Origin: Chth-196 sp044376515
GTDB taxonomy: Bacteria; Verrucomicrobiota; Verrucomicrobiia; Chthoniobacterales; Chthoniobacteraceae
Assembly (NCBI GenBank): GCA_044376515.1
Contig: JBILKV010000230.1
Location: 1-6,878, forward strand
Reading direction: 5' to 3'
Length of the DNA stretch: 6,878 nt
Notes under the pieces: generated by a model
Databases searched by the model: none
Told to the model about the DNA's origin: nothing
The model's input: the letters and a program-made list of their open reading frames with translations, nothing else
Translations under genes and position numbers: made by a program
Part shown: piece after piece, positions 1 to 6,302 of the stretch
How the letters are laid out: each line of letters opens with the position of its first letter
Position numbering within the stretch: the first letter of the stretch is position 1

Positions 1-1
1 A

Positions 2-277
2 CGCGATCCAGCGAGTCTGATCCGCTCTCTGAAAGGACGCGTCACGCAGGTGCATCTGAAAGACCTTTCTGCAGGTGTCAGACTGCCGGAGAAGATCGAA
101 GGCTGGTGGAGTCTGCCCGTCGAAGCTTTCGCGTCTTTGGGCGAGGGCAGCATTCCTTTGAATCCGATCGTCGAGGCCGCCAAGGAAGCCGGCGTCCAGT
201 ATTGCCACGTGGAGCAGGACCTTTCGCACGACATCATGGCCAGCATCCGCCGGAGCCCGGCCTACCTCCGGAGCTGA
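2..277 (+). CDS. Sugar phosphate isomerase/epimerase, C-terminal part (5' end outside the window)
   Basis: The frame is open from base 2 and gives 91 residues ending in TGA at 275-277. The peptide resembles the last strands and helices of the xylose-isomerase-like/AP endonuclease family 2 TIM barrel. It has VHLKD at residues 17-21, where His and Asp normally help hold the divalent metal. GEGSIPL at 47-53 matches the usual 'GxGxxP' loop, and VEQD at 70-73 carries the expected C-terminal metal-binding Glu71. Family members interconvert keto-sugars or inositol derivatives in the cytoplasm, but substrates cannot be told from this end of the protein. It ends cleanly without a truncation inside the fold. 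The SGNH hydrolase gene follows 32 bases downstream on the same strand, so the two may be co-transcribed. Internal ATG codons at 50 and later are not starts. The family call is secure; the exact substrate is unknown. Confidence 0.85.
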   Translation, partial: RDPASLIRSLKGRVTQVHLKDLSAGVRLPEKIEGWWSLPVEAFASLGEGSIPLNPIVEAAKEAGVQYCHVEQDLSHDIMASIRRSPAYLRS

Positions 278-309
278 TTTTCCAAACAAACTCAACCAAC
301 GAGCTACCC

Positions 310-984
310 ATGAGACAAACGCCATTCCCACCTGTGCTGCTGCTTTGCTTCCTCGCACTGACCCACGCGTGGTCTCAGGACCTCTACGACTACAAAAAGC
401 CGCGCGAGTCCCAGAACTGGACCACTATTATGCTCAAGACCAAGCCATCCAACGGCCCTGACTTGCCGCTTGTCCTGCTGATCGGCGATTCCATTGCCGT
501 GCGCTATTCCTCCGAAGTGAGCGCGGCGCTCAAGGACAAGGCTTACGTCTCACTTCTCGGCACCTCCAAGGCGGTGGGGGACCCACCCTTGCTGGATGAA
601 ATCAAGCTCGTGCTGCGGCAGAACGTTTACTCGGTCATTCACTTCAACTTCGGACTACATGGTGACGTCGCTGATCTACGCGAAGGACTCGCGGAGGTGA
701 TTGCCACGATGAAACGCCATGCACCCAACGCCAGACTTATCTGGGCCACGACCACGCCCTGCCAACAGAAAGACGACGCTCCTGACGCGAGAGTCATCGA
801 GAAGAACAAAACGTCCGACGCAATCATCGCCAAAGCCGGCATCAACCATGTAGACGACCTTTACACGCTGGTTGCCAAGCATCCGACCAAGTTATGGGAC
901 GGTGGCGGTGTGCATTACACGGCAGAAGGAACGGCGATTCAGTCAAAACAAGTCGCGCAGGCCATCTCAGCTCTGTTGCCATGA
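310..984 (+). CDS. Exported SGNH/GDSL-type hydrolase (possible carbohydrate esterase)
   Basis: This is a 224-residue protein starting at ATG 310. The frame is open further upstream to 106, but that stretch overlaps the isomerase gene out of frame and lacks a signal peptide. From 310 the protein begins with a typical Sec signal: positive start, hydrophobic core VLLLCFLALTHA at about residues 9-20, likely cleavage near 20-23. LIGDSI at 57-62 gives nucleophile Ser61 (block I). HFNFGLHG at 111-118 gives the block III Asn113. GGVHYTAEG at 199-207 gives catalytic His202. The block I and III style matches a group of small SGNH hydrolases common in Planctomycetes and Verrucomicrobia. The usual Asp three residues before the His is Gly199; the nearest Asp is Asp197, five before it. 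The enzyme probably acts in the periplasm on an ester, perhaps an O-acetylated sugar, but the substrate is inferred. No clear Shine-Dalgarno precedes the start. Confidence 0.85.
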   Translation: MRQTPFPPVLLLCFLALTHAWSQDLYDYKKPRESQNWTTIMLKTKPSNGPDLPLVLLIGDSIAVRYSSEVSAALKDKAYVSLLGTSKAVGDPPLLDEIKLVLRQNVYSVIHFNFGLHGDVADLREGLAEVIATMKRHAPNARLIWATTTPCQQKDDAPDARVIEKNKTSDAIIAKAGINHVDDLYTLVAKHPTKLWDGGGVHYTAEGTAIQSKQVAQAISALLP

Positions 985-1030
985 ATGGACAGGACTTTCC
1001 TTTAGGCTTCAGGCTCAGGTTCGGACGGTT

Positions 1031-1070
1031 CGGCAAGCACTGCTTATGCCGTCGACGGCTTTTCTGCTTT
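1031..1070 (+). terminator. Possible intrinsic terminator after the SGNH hydrolase gene
   Basis: About 47 bases past the SGNH stop, CGGCAAGC (1031-1038) can pair with GCTTATGCCG (1042-1051) around a 3-base loop with a 2-base bulge. Overlapping it, the perfect palindrome GCCGTCGACGGC (1048-1059) is followed directly by TTTTCTGCTTT. Either stem could act with the T-rich tail. Both are short or imperfect, so this is tentative. It sits in the gap between convergent genes, where a terminator is expected. No equally good stem with a T-tract is seen for the opposite strand. Confidence 0.4.
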
Positions 1071-1144
1071 CCGGCTTTTGTGGGGGGGCGTTGCTGTGCT
1101 GTCCCGCGCCGCGAGCGGACGCATTTGCCTGCGCGAGAGTTTCT

Positions 1145-2422
1145 CTAGTGAAATAAATCTAGGATGGGTCTGCCCTTGTCGGCCACGGTGAAAGGACGGC
1201 CGGACGGGGAGAGTTCCACATGCTCAGGGTCAATGCCGAGCGACTGCGCAATCGTGGCGTTCAAGTCCGGCATGGTCACCGGTTTTTCGGCCACCTGTTC
1301 GCCCACTGCATCAGACGCCCCGTGAACGTACCCTCCTTTGATGCCAGCCCCGGCAAGCCACCAAGTAAACACGCTGGGGTGATGCCCGCGGCCCGCGGTG
1401 ACGGTGCTGATTTGCGGGGTGCGTCCAAATTCGGTGGCGAGCACGACGAGGGTTGAGGCAAGCAACCCCCGTTGGTGCAGATCCTCGAGCAGCGCGGCCA
1501 GCGTCTGATCCGTCGGAGGCGTCATGTTCTCCATGGACTTGATCTGGTCGTTATGGGTGTCCCAGTTGTGGGCGTCTTCGACCTCCACAAAACGCACTCC
1601 ACTTTCGATGAGGCGTCTGGCGAGCAGGCAACCCTTGCCGAAAGTATGCTGACCGTAGGCTGCAAGTGTCGCCTTGTCCTCCAGCGCAATGTTAAAGATC
1701 CGCAAATCCTCACTCCTCATCAAATCTGAGGCAGCGCGTTGCACTTTCAAATAGGCTGTCGCATCGCGGTGCGGTGTTTGGCTGACAAAACGTTCCCCCA
1801 CTGCGCGTGACAGGGCGGCGCGCCGGGCAAAATCTGATTCCGAGGTTTTGGACGGGAGAGTCGCGTTCTGAAGGCCCGCGCCCGGATCTACGATGGGCAG
1901 GGGCGCCAGTTGGGTGGGGAAAAACCCGCTGCGCGGATGTTGCGGGCTTCCATTGATGAGGACGTTGCCGGGCAACACGGCATTACCGGAGCCGAGGAGT
2001 TTTGCCGCCCACGCCCCCAGCGAGGGGTGCGTCACGGTGGGTGTCATGAATTGGCTGGTATGGGCCAGGTAAGTGCCGCGGTCGTGGATGCCCTGAGTCG
2101 AGGTCACCGACCGCACGAGCGTGATGTGGTGCATTTGCTTGGCCAACCGAGGGAACCACTCGGAGACCTGAATGCCATCCGCGCTGGAACCGATCGCCTT
2201 CACCCCGCCCATCTCAGCCTTGCCGGGCTTCGGGTCAAAGGTGTCGATGTGCGACATCCCTCCCCGCATGTACAAAAAAATCACGCTCTTAGCCCTGCCT
2301 TTGGATCCGGGTTCGCCGCGGGCCTGCACGGTGCCGTCTGCAAGAAGACTGACTCCGAAAACCGCCCTCGCAAAACCTTCGACAAAGGCCCGGCGACTGG
2401 TGTCCTGACAGAAAGCACTCAT
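1145..2422 (-). CDS. DUF1501 family protein, Tat-exported, sulfatase-like fold
   Basis: This is a 425-residue protein with an ATG start at 2422 and a TAG stop at 1145-1147. The N-terminus carries a twin-arginine signal, SRRAFV at residues 9-14, followed by a hydrophobic stretch to about residue 28. It is therefore probably exported folded to the periplasm. Family landmarks in order are GGMSHIDTFDPKP (54-66), GIHDRGTYLAHTSQ (111-124), WDTHNDQ (287-293), EFGRTP (331-336), GRGHHP (344-349) and the region around GAGIKGGYVHGASD (358-371). DUF1501 proteins are related to alkaline phosphatase/sulfatase-type enzymes, and the Asp/His motifs are where metals would be held; no activity is established. 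The length is near the family norm, with no truncation. It starts 13 bases after the DUF1549/DUF1553 gene, the standard order for this pair in Planctomycetes and Verrucomicrobia, so it is probably translated from the same mRNA. The preceding bases show no strong Shine-Dalgarno. Confidence 0.93.
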   Translation of the reverse strand: MSAFCQDTSRRAFVEGFARAVFGVSLLADGTVQARGEPGSKGRAKSVIFLYMRGGMSHIDTFDPKPGKAEMGGVKAIGSSADGIQVSEWFPRLAKQMHHITLVRSVTSTQGIHDRGTYLAHTSQFMTPTVTHPSLGAWAAKLLGSGNAVLPGNVLINGSPQHPRSGFFPTQLAPLPIVDPGAGLQNATLPSKTSESDFARRAALSRAVGERFVSQTPHRDATAYLKVQRAASDLMRSEDLRIFNIALEDKATLAAYGQHTFGKGCLLARRLIESGVRFVEVEDAHNWDTHNDQIKSMENMTPPTDQTLAALLEDLHQRGLLASTLVVLATEFGRTPQISTVTAGRGHHPSVFTWWLAGAGIKGGYVHGASDAVGEQVAEKPVTMPDLNATIAQSLGIDPEHVELSPSGRPFTVADKGRPILDLFH

Positions 2423-2435
2423 AAATAGGCAAGAC

Positions 2436-4127
2436 TCACTGGTTAAACAAAAACTCGGGAGAGTTCATCAAGGCCCAGATCACGTCCTGATCGAGTGTCG
2501 GACTGTCCCGCATGAGTGCCGCCATTTGGGTCAATTCCTCCGGGACCGCCGAGCGTATCAGCACCGCGCGGAAAATGAGTTGTATTCGTTCAGCGCCTGA
2601 GGTGTTGCTCTCGGTCAGTTGCTTGCGCAGGAAGGACTCCTCGGCAAGCGCCTTGCTGGTAAGCTCACCATTCATCAGCGCTAGGGAATGGGTCGTGTTG
2701 GGGTCTCGGCTGAAGGCGTCGATTTCGCGCCGGTCAGACTGGCCAAACTGCCGCAGAAAATGTCCAAGCGGCAGGGGCAGGGGAATCTCCGAAGCCCGCA
2801 CAAAGCCGGAGGGTAAAGATTTCCACCGGGGATCGCTCTCTCGGTGGGATTCCGCCGTCCCAGTTCCCGGGCCGCTCGCGGAGGTCGGGCCTGCGCTTTC
2901 GGGTGCGGCGTTTTCGGCGGCATGCAACGCGGTGAGCCTTCGCAATTCCCGCTCGTCACCGCGAGCCTGCGCCGCCGCACGCTCCTTGATCTGTTCGCCC
3001 CGCCGGAGGCTCGCCTGCCTGCCTTTTGCGTGTTCAAGCTGGTCGCTTCGGGCCTGCTCCAGGAGCTCATCGGCGGACATCGCCGAAAGCCTGCGCAAGC
3101 GCTCGGGATCGAGGACGCCCTCGGGACGGACCTGAGATTTACGCTCGTCTATGTCGGGGGCAAGCAGCACGAGGAGTGAGTCCCAGATTTGCTCCGCCGA
3201 AAGGCGTCTGAGTAAGGGGCCGCGCAGCTCAAACGCGGTTCCGGGTTCCTGACTCTCGCGCACGGACTCGCACTGGTAGAGCGGCGTATTCATAAGAACC
3301 GAAAGAAAGGCGCGCTCGTCGAACTGAAGGCGAACAAACAACTCGCTCAGAAGCTCCAGCAACTGGGAATGTTCTCCGTCGGGCAACACCGAAAAGCTTT
3401 CGACAGGCTCAACCAAGCCCGCGCCCATCACACGTTTCCACAGCCTGTTTACAATGTTTTTTGCAAACCGCGGGTTACGGGGGGAGGTCAACCAAGCTGC
3501 AAAAGCCTTGCGGCGGTCTCCTTCGGTGAGATCGGCCTCTTCCCCAAAGAGGGTTTTGGGGGGGACGGTCTCTCCCCGGAGAGCCGCCTCGTAGGCATAG
3601 CCTGGAGGGAACTTCAGCTCCCTGTCAGTGTCCCGGGTGAGCCGTTTCAACGGGGCAATGGTCCGGCTCACGCCCTGCTCCAGAGCCTCGTTCTTTCCAA
3701 GGGCGGCCAGCTTTGCCTTGATCTCCGGGTAATGCCTCACGTTGTCAGGAGAATATCCGCCCGGGCTTCCGAGGTTGCTCACTCCAAAGGTGAAGGCGGC
3801 CATTTGATAAAAATCTTTCTGGGTCACCGGCTCAAGGGGGTGGTCATGGCACTGTGCGCACTCCATGCGGGTGCCGAGGAAAATGCGCGTCAGGTTGGAC
3901 ATGTGGTCCAGAGGCATGCCGAGGTCCCGGAGATAGAAACCGACCGCCCCATTTTCCCAAATGTAGCCGGAGGCAGTGATCAGTCGCCGCACAAACTCAT
4001 CCCAGTGGATGCCGGAGCGCACCGCATCCCTGACCCAATCGTCATAGAGTTTCCCGGGCTGCCCGGGCGCGAGGCCTCGACCGTTGACTCGCAACAGGTC
4101 CGCCTTCCAGTTGAACATGTGGCTCAC
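2436..4127 (-). CDS. DUF1549/DUF1553 protein, C-terminal piece of an interrupted gene
   Basis: This is a 563-residue frame, opening right after an in-frame TAA (4128-4130) and ending in TGA at 2436-2438. Its first codon is GTG 4127-4125, preceded at 4 bases by GAGGG, so restart is conceivable. However, the first residues (VSHMFNWKADLLR) are mid-domain DUF1549 sequence, not a natural N-terminus. Landmarks are the second CxxCH-type motif ECAQCHDHP (89-97), the DUF1553 opening NPRFAKNIVNRLW (218-230) with GAGLVEPVESF (235-245), LLRRLSAEQIWDSLL (305-319), FGQSDRREIDAF (461-472), and the typical end ALMNSPEFLFNQ (552-563). A charged, probably coiled-coil stretch at about 340-405 and an Ala/Ser/Gly-rich linker (about 406-427) separate the DUF1553 halves. 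Made alone, this piece has no signal peptide and would stay in the cytoplasm, away from its usual periplasmic site. The family function is unknown. DUF1501 follows 13 bases downstream. Confidence 0.88.
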   Translation of the reverse strand: MSHMFNWKADLLRVNGRGLAPGQPGKLYDDWVRDAVRSGIHWDEFVRRLITASGYIWENGAVGFYLRDLGMPLDHMSNLTRIFLGTRMECAQCHDHPLEPVTQKDFYQMAAFTFGVSNLGSPGGYSPDNVRHYPEIKAKLAALGKNEALEQGVSRTIAPLKRLTRDTDRELKFPPGYAYEAALRGETVPPKTLFGEEADLTEGDRRKAFAAWLTSPRNPRFAKNIVNRLWKRVMGAGLVEPVESFSVLPDGEHSQLLELLSELFVRLQFDERAFLSVLMNTPLYQCESVRESQEPGTAFELRGPLLRRLSAEQIWDSLLVLLAPDIDERKSQVRPEGVLDPERLRRLSAMSADELLEQARSDQLEHAKGRQASLRRGEQIKERAAAQARGDERELRRLTALHAAENAAPESAGPTSASGPGTGTAESHRESDPRWKSLPSGFVRASEIPLPLPLGHFLRQFGQSDRREIDAFSRDPNTTHSLALMNGELTSKALAEESFLRKQLTESNTSGAERIQLIFRAVLIRSAVPEELTQMAALMRDSPTLDQDVIWALMNSPEFLFNQ

Positions 4128-4169
4128 TTAACCCTCTGACGAGCAGAGACGTGCAATCAGCGAGGTGCG

Positions 4170-4802
4170 TTATTGCGGATTTTGATCTCCAAGAAAATCC
4201 TCGCTCTCCTTGAGACTTGGAATCCGCCCGACGACATCGAGATAGACGCGGCGCAGGAACGTCTGGTCGCCTGCCGGTTGGCTCATTTTGGTGCCCTTGG
4301 TTGAGTGGTGTTGGTCGACCAGTTTTTGGACTTCACGGCTCAGCAACTGCACGTCCTCACCATCGGGCACCCTCACCACCGGACGCGCGACCGGTCCGCG
4401 ATGATCAAACCTTGTCCACGAATCCAATGGTGCGCCGCGCGCGATCCACTCGCGGATCGTCGCCCGCTCCGACTCGCTCAGCGGTTGGGCCCCCCCTTTG
4501 AGCGGGGGCATCACTTCCTTGTCCGTGTGCGGGAGCGAAACGCGCTTGAAGAGTTCGCTCTCCTCCGGTTGCCCCGGCAGAATTCCCGCACCGCTGCGAA
4601 TCCCCGCCGCCGAATCGAGAAGCAGGTCGCCCTTCGGTTGCGCCTGTTTCTGGCTGTGGCAGGGAAAGCAGTGGTGATAGAGGATCGGCAGAATGTCTCT
4701 CTCAAAAAGGGGGGCATCGGCGGCGGCCACCCGATTCGTGGCGAGCAATGCTGCCAATCCCGTGAGGAATACCATTGCGCGCACTCGGAAGTTGAATTTC
4801 AT
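4170..4802 (-). CDS. Planctomycete-type cytochrome C (PSD1) domain plus start of DUF1549; N-terminal piece of an interrupted gene
   Basis: This is a 210-residue frame from ATG 4802 to TAA 4170-4172. Residues 1-28 form a Sec signal: basic MKFNFRVR, hydrophobic MVFLTGLAALLA, likely cut after VAAA. The PSD1 cytochrome domain follows, with CFPCHS at 45-50 giving the CxxCH heme attachment site (Cys45, Cys48, His49), KGDLLLDS at 57-64, and VMPP at 97-100, where Met98 is a candidate heme ligand. From about 179, DQTFLRRVYLDVVGRIPSL is the conserved opening of DUF1549. The frame then stops only about 32 residues into that domain, where homologues continue for hundreds of residues. The expected continuation lies in the same frame just beyond the stop. 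The product as read would be an exported mono-heme-type fragment. The start at 4802 is preferred over Met10 because it supplies the positive N-region. The upstream Shine-Dalgarno is weak. Confidence 0.87.
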   Translation of the reverse strand: MKFNFRVRAMVFLTGLAALLATNRVAAADAPLFERDILPILYHHCFPCHSQKQAQPKGDLLLDSAAGIRSGAGILPGQPEESELFKRVSLPHTDKEVMPPLKGGAQPLSESERATIREWIARGAPLDSWTRFDHRGPVARPVVRVPDGEDVQLLSREVQKLVDQHHSTKGTKMSQPAGDQTFLRRVYLDVVGRIPSLKESEDFLGDQNPQ

Positions 4803-5209
4803 GAGGGGAGTTGGTGGGGGACGCAGAGGCGTCGCGAACAGGCCGGCGCGGCGTCAAGAAGGATGGAGGGCATGTGGTTGTTGACCCGCGCGAATTCCAG
4901 TCCCACGGAAAGCAATAACAACGAGCAATGACAACAGGCAATCCCGGCGCAAGTAGTCCCTCCAGCGAAACAATCAAAAGTGTTGCCCAAAAGTGCGTTG
5001 GGCAAGGAGTGCGCGTATGCCCTCAAACAGTGGGAGCGTTTGGAGCGCTATGCTGGGGCGGATGTACATGGCCGGACGCATAGAGGAGCACCCATCAACC
5101 GCAGGCGCGGCAGCAAAAGACAGGCAAAGACTATTCGGGCGCCGGCCGCCTGCAGAGGCCCGTGCAACTCTCAGCGCCCCCGCCATGAAAGAATGGGCTG
5201 CGAGTCTCC
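4803..5209. other. 407-base non-coding gap between the LacI gene and the PSD1 gene
   Basis: No recognisable protein is encoded here on either strand; the short open frames have no family-like motifs. The gap should hold the end of the lacI-type transcript and the promoter of the PSD1-DUF1501 unit, both read leftwards. The only clear structure is the inverted repeat at 4983-5005. A GC-rich self-complementary patch around 5136-5162 lacks a T-tract. I could not pick a convincing -35/-10 pair. Confidence 0.6.
4983..5005. repeat. 8-bp perfect inverted repeat upstream of the PSD1-DUF1501 unit
   Basis: TTGCCCAA (4983-4990) and TTGGGCAA (4998-5005) are exact inverted copies around a 7-base spacer. 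The site is about 180 bases upstream of the PSD1 start and about 205 bases past the LacI stop. It could be an operator or a transcript hairpin ending the regulator mRNA. On the minus strand a short CACTTTTG follows, which is a poor terminator tail. The function is inferred from position only. Confidence 0.45.
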
Positions 5210-6256
5210 TCACGCCAGGATTTGCGCTCTGATACTCGGCCCATCCACCCATTCCGCCGGGAAATACACATGCCGCGGAACCTCGGGAACTCCACGCTCA
5301 TGTTGAAGCAGTTGGGAGTGAATCAAATCAACCGCCGCCGCTGCCACATGGTCGCGCCGGTGATAAATCCCTGCGTATTCTCCTGTTCGCTTTGTCCAGT
5401 CATGCACCACAAAACCGACGTCCCCCGGGATGCTACATCCCAAATCCAAAATCCAGTCGGGGACCTTCCAGTCAAAGGAGATCACAGCATCCGGGAGATT
5501 GGCTGAGAACCAATCACGGAAAACGCTGGAATTAAGGGACATGTCGTTGTGAGGCAGTAACAGGATCGGCAGGCGTTCTGCCTCCGGTAGTCCGGCTTGG
5601 AACTGATACCAGCCGCCGCTGTAGCCGTTGAGGGAGCGGTTGTCGATCCACTGCGTCACGGCCAGGCCAATGCGGCGATAGCCACGCTTCTGAAGGTGCG
5701 CGGCAGCCAATTGCACTCCAAGGTTCATGCTTGTGGAGCAAGAGTGAAGCGAGGGCGTGCGCATCGCAAAACCAAACGCCACTGCAGCCAGCCGGGAGTA
5801 ATCCAAGGAACTGCAGGGAAGACTCAAACTTTGCGGTGACACGATCACGGCCTCGATGCCCCGCGCGTCAAGAATCCCCTGAAGGCGCATGGCCGTCAGC
5901 CGGTCGCGTCCAAGCCAAAACTCTTCGACTTCATACCCGTAACCGTAAGCCCGGCTCTTGATATCATCCAAGGAGACATACTGGTAGGCCGGTCCCAAGA
6001 GCCCATCGTCCGCAACGTGATCCCGAACCACCGCGATTGTTGCATGGCTTCGAGGGCGCTTTCGGCCCCGGACCGCATGCATCATTCGAGAAAGATTCGG
6101 ATCAGCTTTGTAGCCAAGTTTTTCCGCACAGACGAGCACGCGCTCCCGGGTTGCCTTCGACACCTTCGGCGCATTCCGCAAGGCACGGGAAACCGTCATC
6201 AGAGAAACACCCGCGGCGCGCGCCACGGCCTGCATGGAGGCTGTCTGTTCCGGCAC
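5210..6256 (-). CDS. LacI-family transcriptional regulator
   Basis: This is a 348-residue cytoplasmic DNA-binding protein. The N-terminal helix-turn-helix spans about 7-28 (MQAVARAAGVSLMTVSRALRN, positions 8-28), followed by VSKATRERV (32-40) and LGYKADPNLSRM (47-58), the usual third helix and hinge. The rest, from about 72, is a periplasmic-binding-protein-type sugar sensor. Landmarks are ATIAVV (72-77), EAVIVS (135-140), HLQKRGYRRIGLAV (187-200), PDAVISF (255-261) and DVGFVVHDW (279-287). The start is GTG 6256-6254; ATG 6235 (Met8) would clip the first recognition helix, so GTG is preferred. The length is normal for the family. It is divergent from the KDPG aldolase gene, which suggests control of sugar-acid breakdown. 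A 19-bp palindrome overlapping its start suggests autoregulation. Its stop (TGA 5210-5212) is 407 bases before the PSD1 gene. The ligand is unknown. Confidence 0.93.
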   Translation of the reverse strand: MPEQTASMQAVARAAGVSLMTVSRALRNAPKVSKATRERVLVCAEKLGYKADPNLSRMMHAVRGRKRPRSHATIAVVRDHVADDGLLGPAYQYVSLDDIKSRAYGYGYEVEEFWLGRDRLTAMRLQGILDARGIEAVIVSPQSLSLPCSSLDYSRLAAVAFGFAMRTPSLHSCSTSMNLGVQLAAAHLQKRGYRRIGLAVTQWIDNRSLNGYSGGWYQFQAGLPEAERLPILLLPHNDMSLNSSVFRDWFSANLPDAVISFDWKVPDWILDLGCSIPGDVGFVVHDWTKRTGEYAGIYHRRDHVAAAAVDLIHSQLLQHERGVPEVPRHVYFPAEWVDGPSIRAQILA

Positions 6257-6274
6257 TGGGTTAACATAACCCAG
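6256..6274. promoter_or_regulatory. Candidate operator: 19-bp palindrome at the LacI start codon
   Basis: CTGGGTTA (6256-6263) and TAACCCAG (6267-6274) are exact inverted copies around ACA. The left edge includes the first base of the GTG start of the LacI gene. The site is within the gap to the divergent KDPG aldolase gene, a usual place for a local repressor to bind both promoters. Classic LacI-family operators have a central CG and no spacer, and this one does not, so its owner is not proven. Confidence 0.5.
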
Positions 6275-6302
6275 CAGTGGAGGGTGCGTCTCGAAGTTTA
6301 TC

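Larger units (their letters stand above)
2436..4802 (-). pseudogene. Composite PSD1-DUF1549-DUF1553 gene interrupted by two in-frame TAA codons
   Basis: Both pieces lie in one reading frame of 789 codons, the usual size for a PSD1-DUF1549-DUF1553 protein. The first TAA is codon 211 (4172-4170) and the second is codon 225 (4130-4128). The 13 codons between them read RTSLIARLCSSEG, which fits the family pattern here (roughly 'R..LI..LL.S..YV.H'). The second TAA falls where Tyr is usual, one base from TAC or TAT. The first falls where Lys or another polar residue is common, one base from AAA or CAA. There is no insertion or deletion. If the stops are real, the two CxxCH motifs end up on separate polypeptides and the C-terminal piece loses export. 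Sequence error, recent nonsense mutation, restart at GTG 4127 and stop readthrough are all possible; mutation or error is most likely. Confidence 0.6.

Noticed and set aside
106..309. Upstream extension of the SGNH hydrolase frame to an ATG at 106
   Set aside because: The extension overlaps the isomerase gene in another frame, encodes Arg-rich sequence with no similarity to the family, and would bury the clear signal peptide that begins at 310.
1101..1120. Imperfect hairpin GTCCCGC/GCGGAC as a DUF1501 terminator
   Set aside because: It needs a bulge and has no T-rich tail on the minus strand.
872..1156. Plus-strand open frames across the SGNH gene end and the convergent gap
   Set aside because: They start inside the hydrolase out of frame, encode Cys/Arg-rich low-quality sequence, and run into the DUF1501 end. 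No ribosome site or family motif.
3369..4139. 256-codon open frame on the plus strand opposite the DUF1549 region
   Set aside because: It is antisense to clearly conserved DUF1549/DUF1553 sequence, shows no family-like motifs, and is the kind of shadow frame common in GC-rich genes. The 2512-3135 and 1910-2428 plus-strand frames are rejected for the same reason.
4900..4960. Possible promoter boxes (TTGTCA-like) for the PSD1 gene on the minus strand
   Set aside because: No matching -10 box at 16-18 base spacing; several TTG-rich repeats give equally weak matches.
5136..5162. GC-rich self-complementary patch (CGGGC at 5136 and GCCCG ending at 5162) as a LacI terminator
   Set aside because: The outer stem is only about 5 bp with an irregular interior, and no T-tract follows on the minus strand.
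4974..5306. Small open frames in the LacI-PSD1 gap, both strands
   Set aside because: Overlapping frames of 79-108 codons on both strands with atypical composition and no motifs; two of them run into the LacI gene. None is better than chance.
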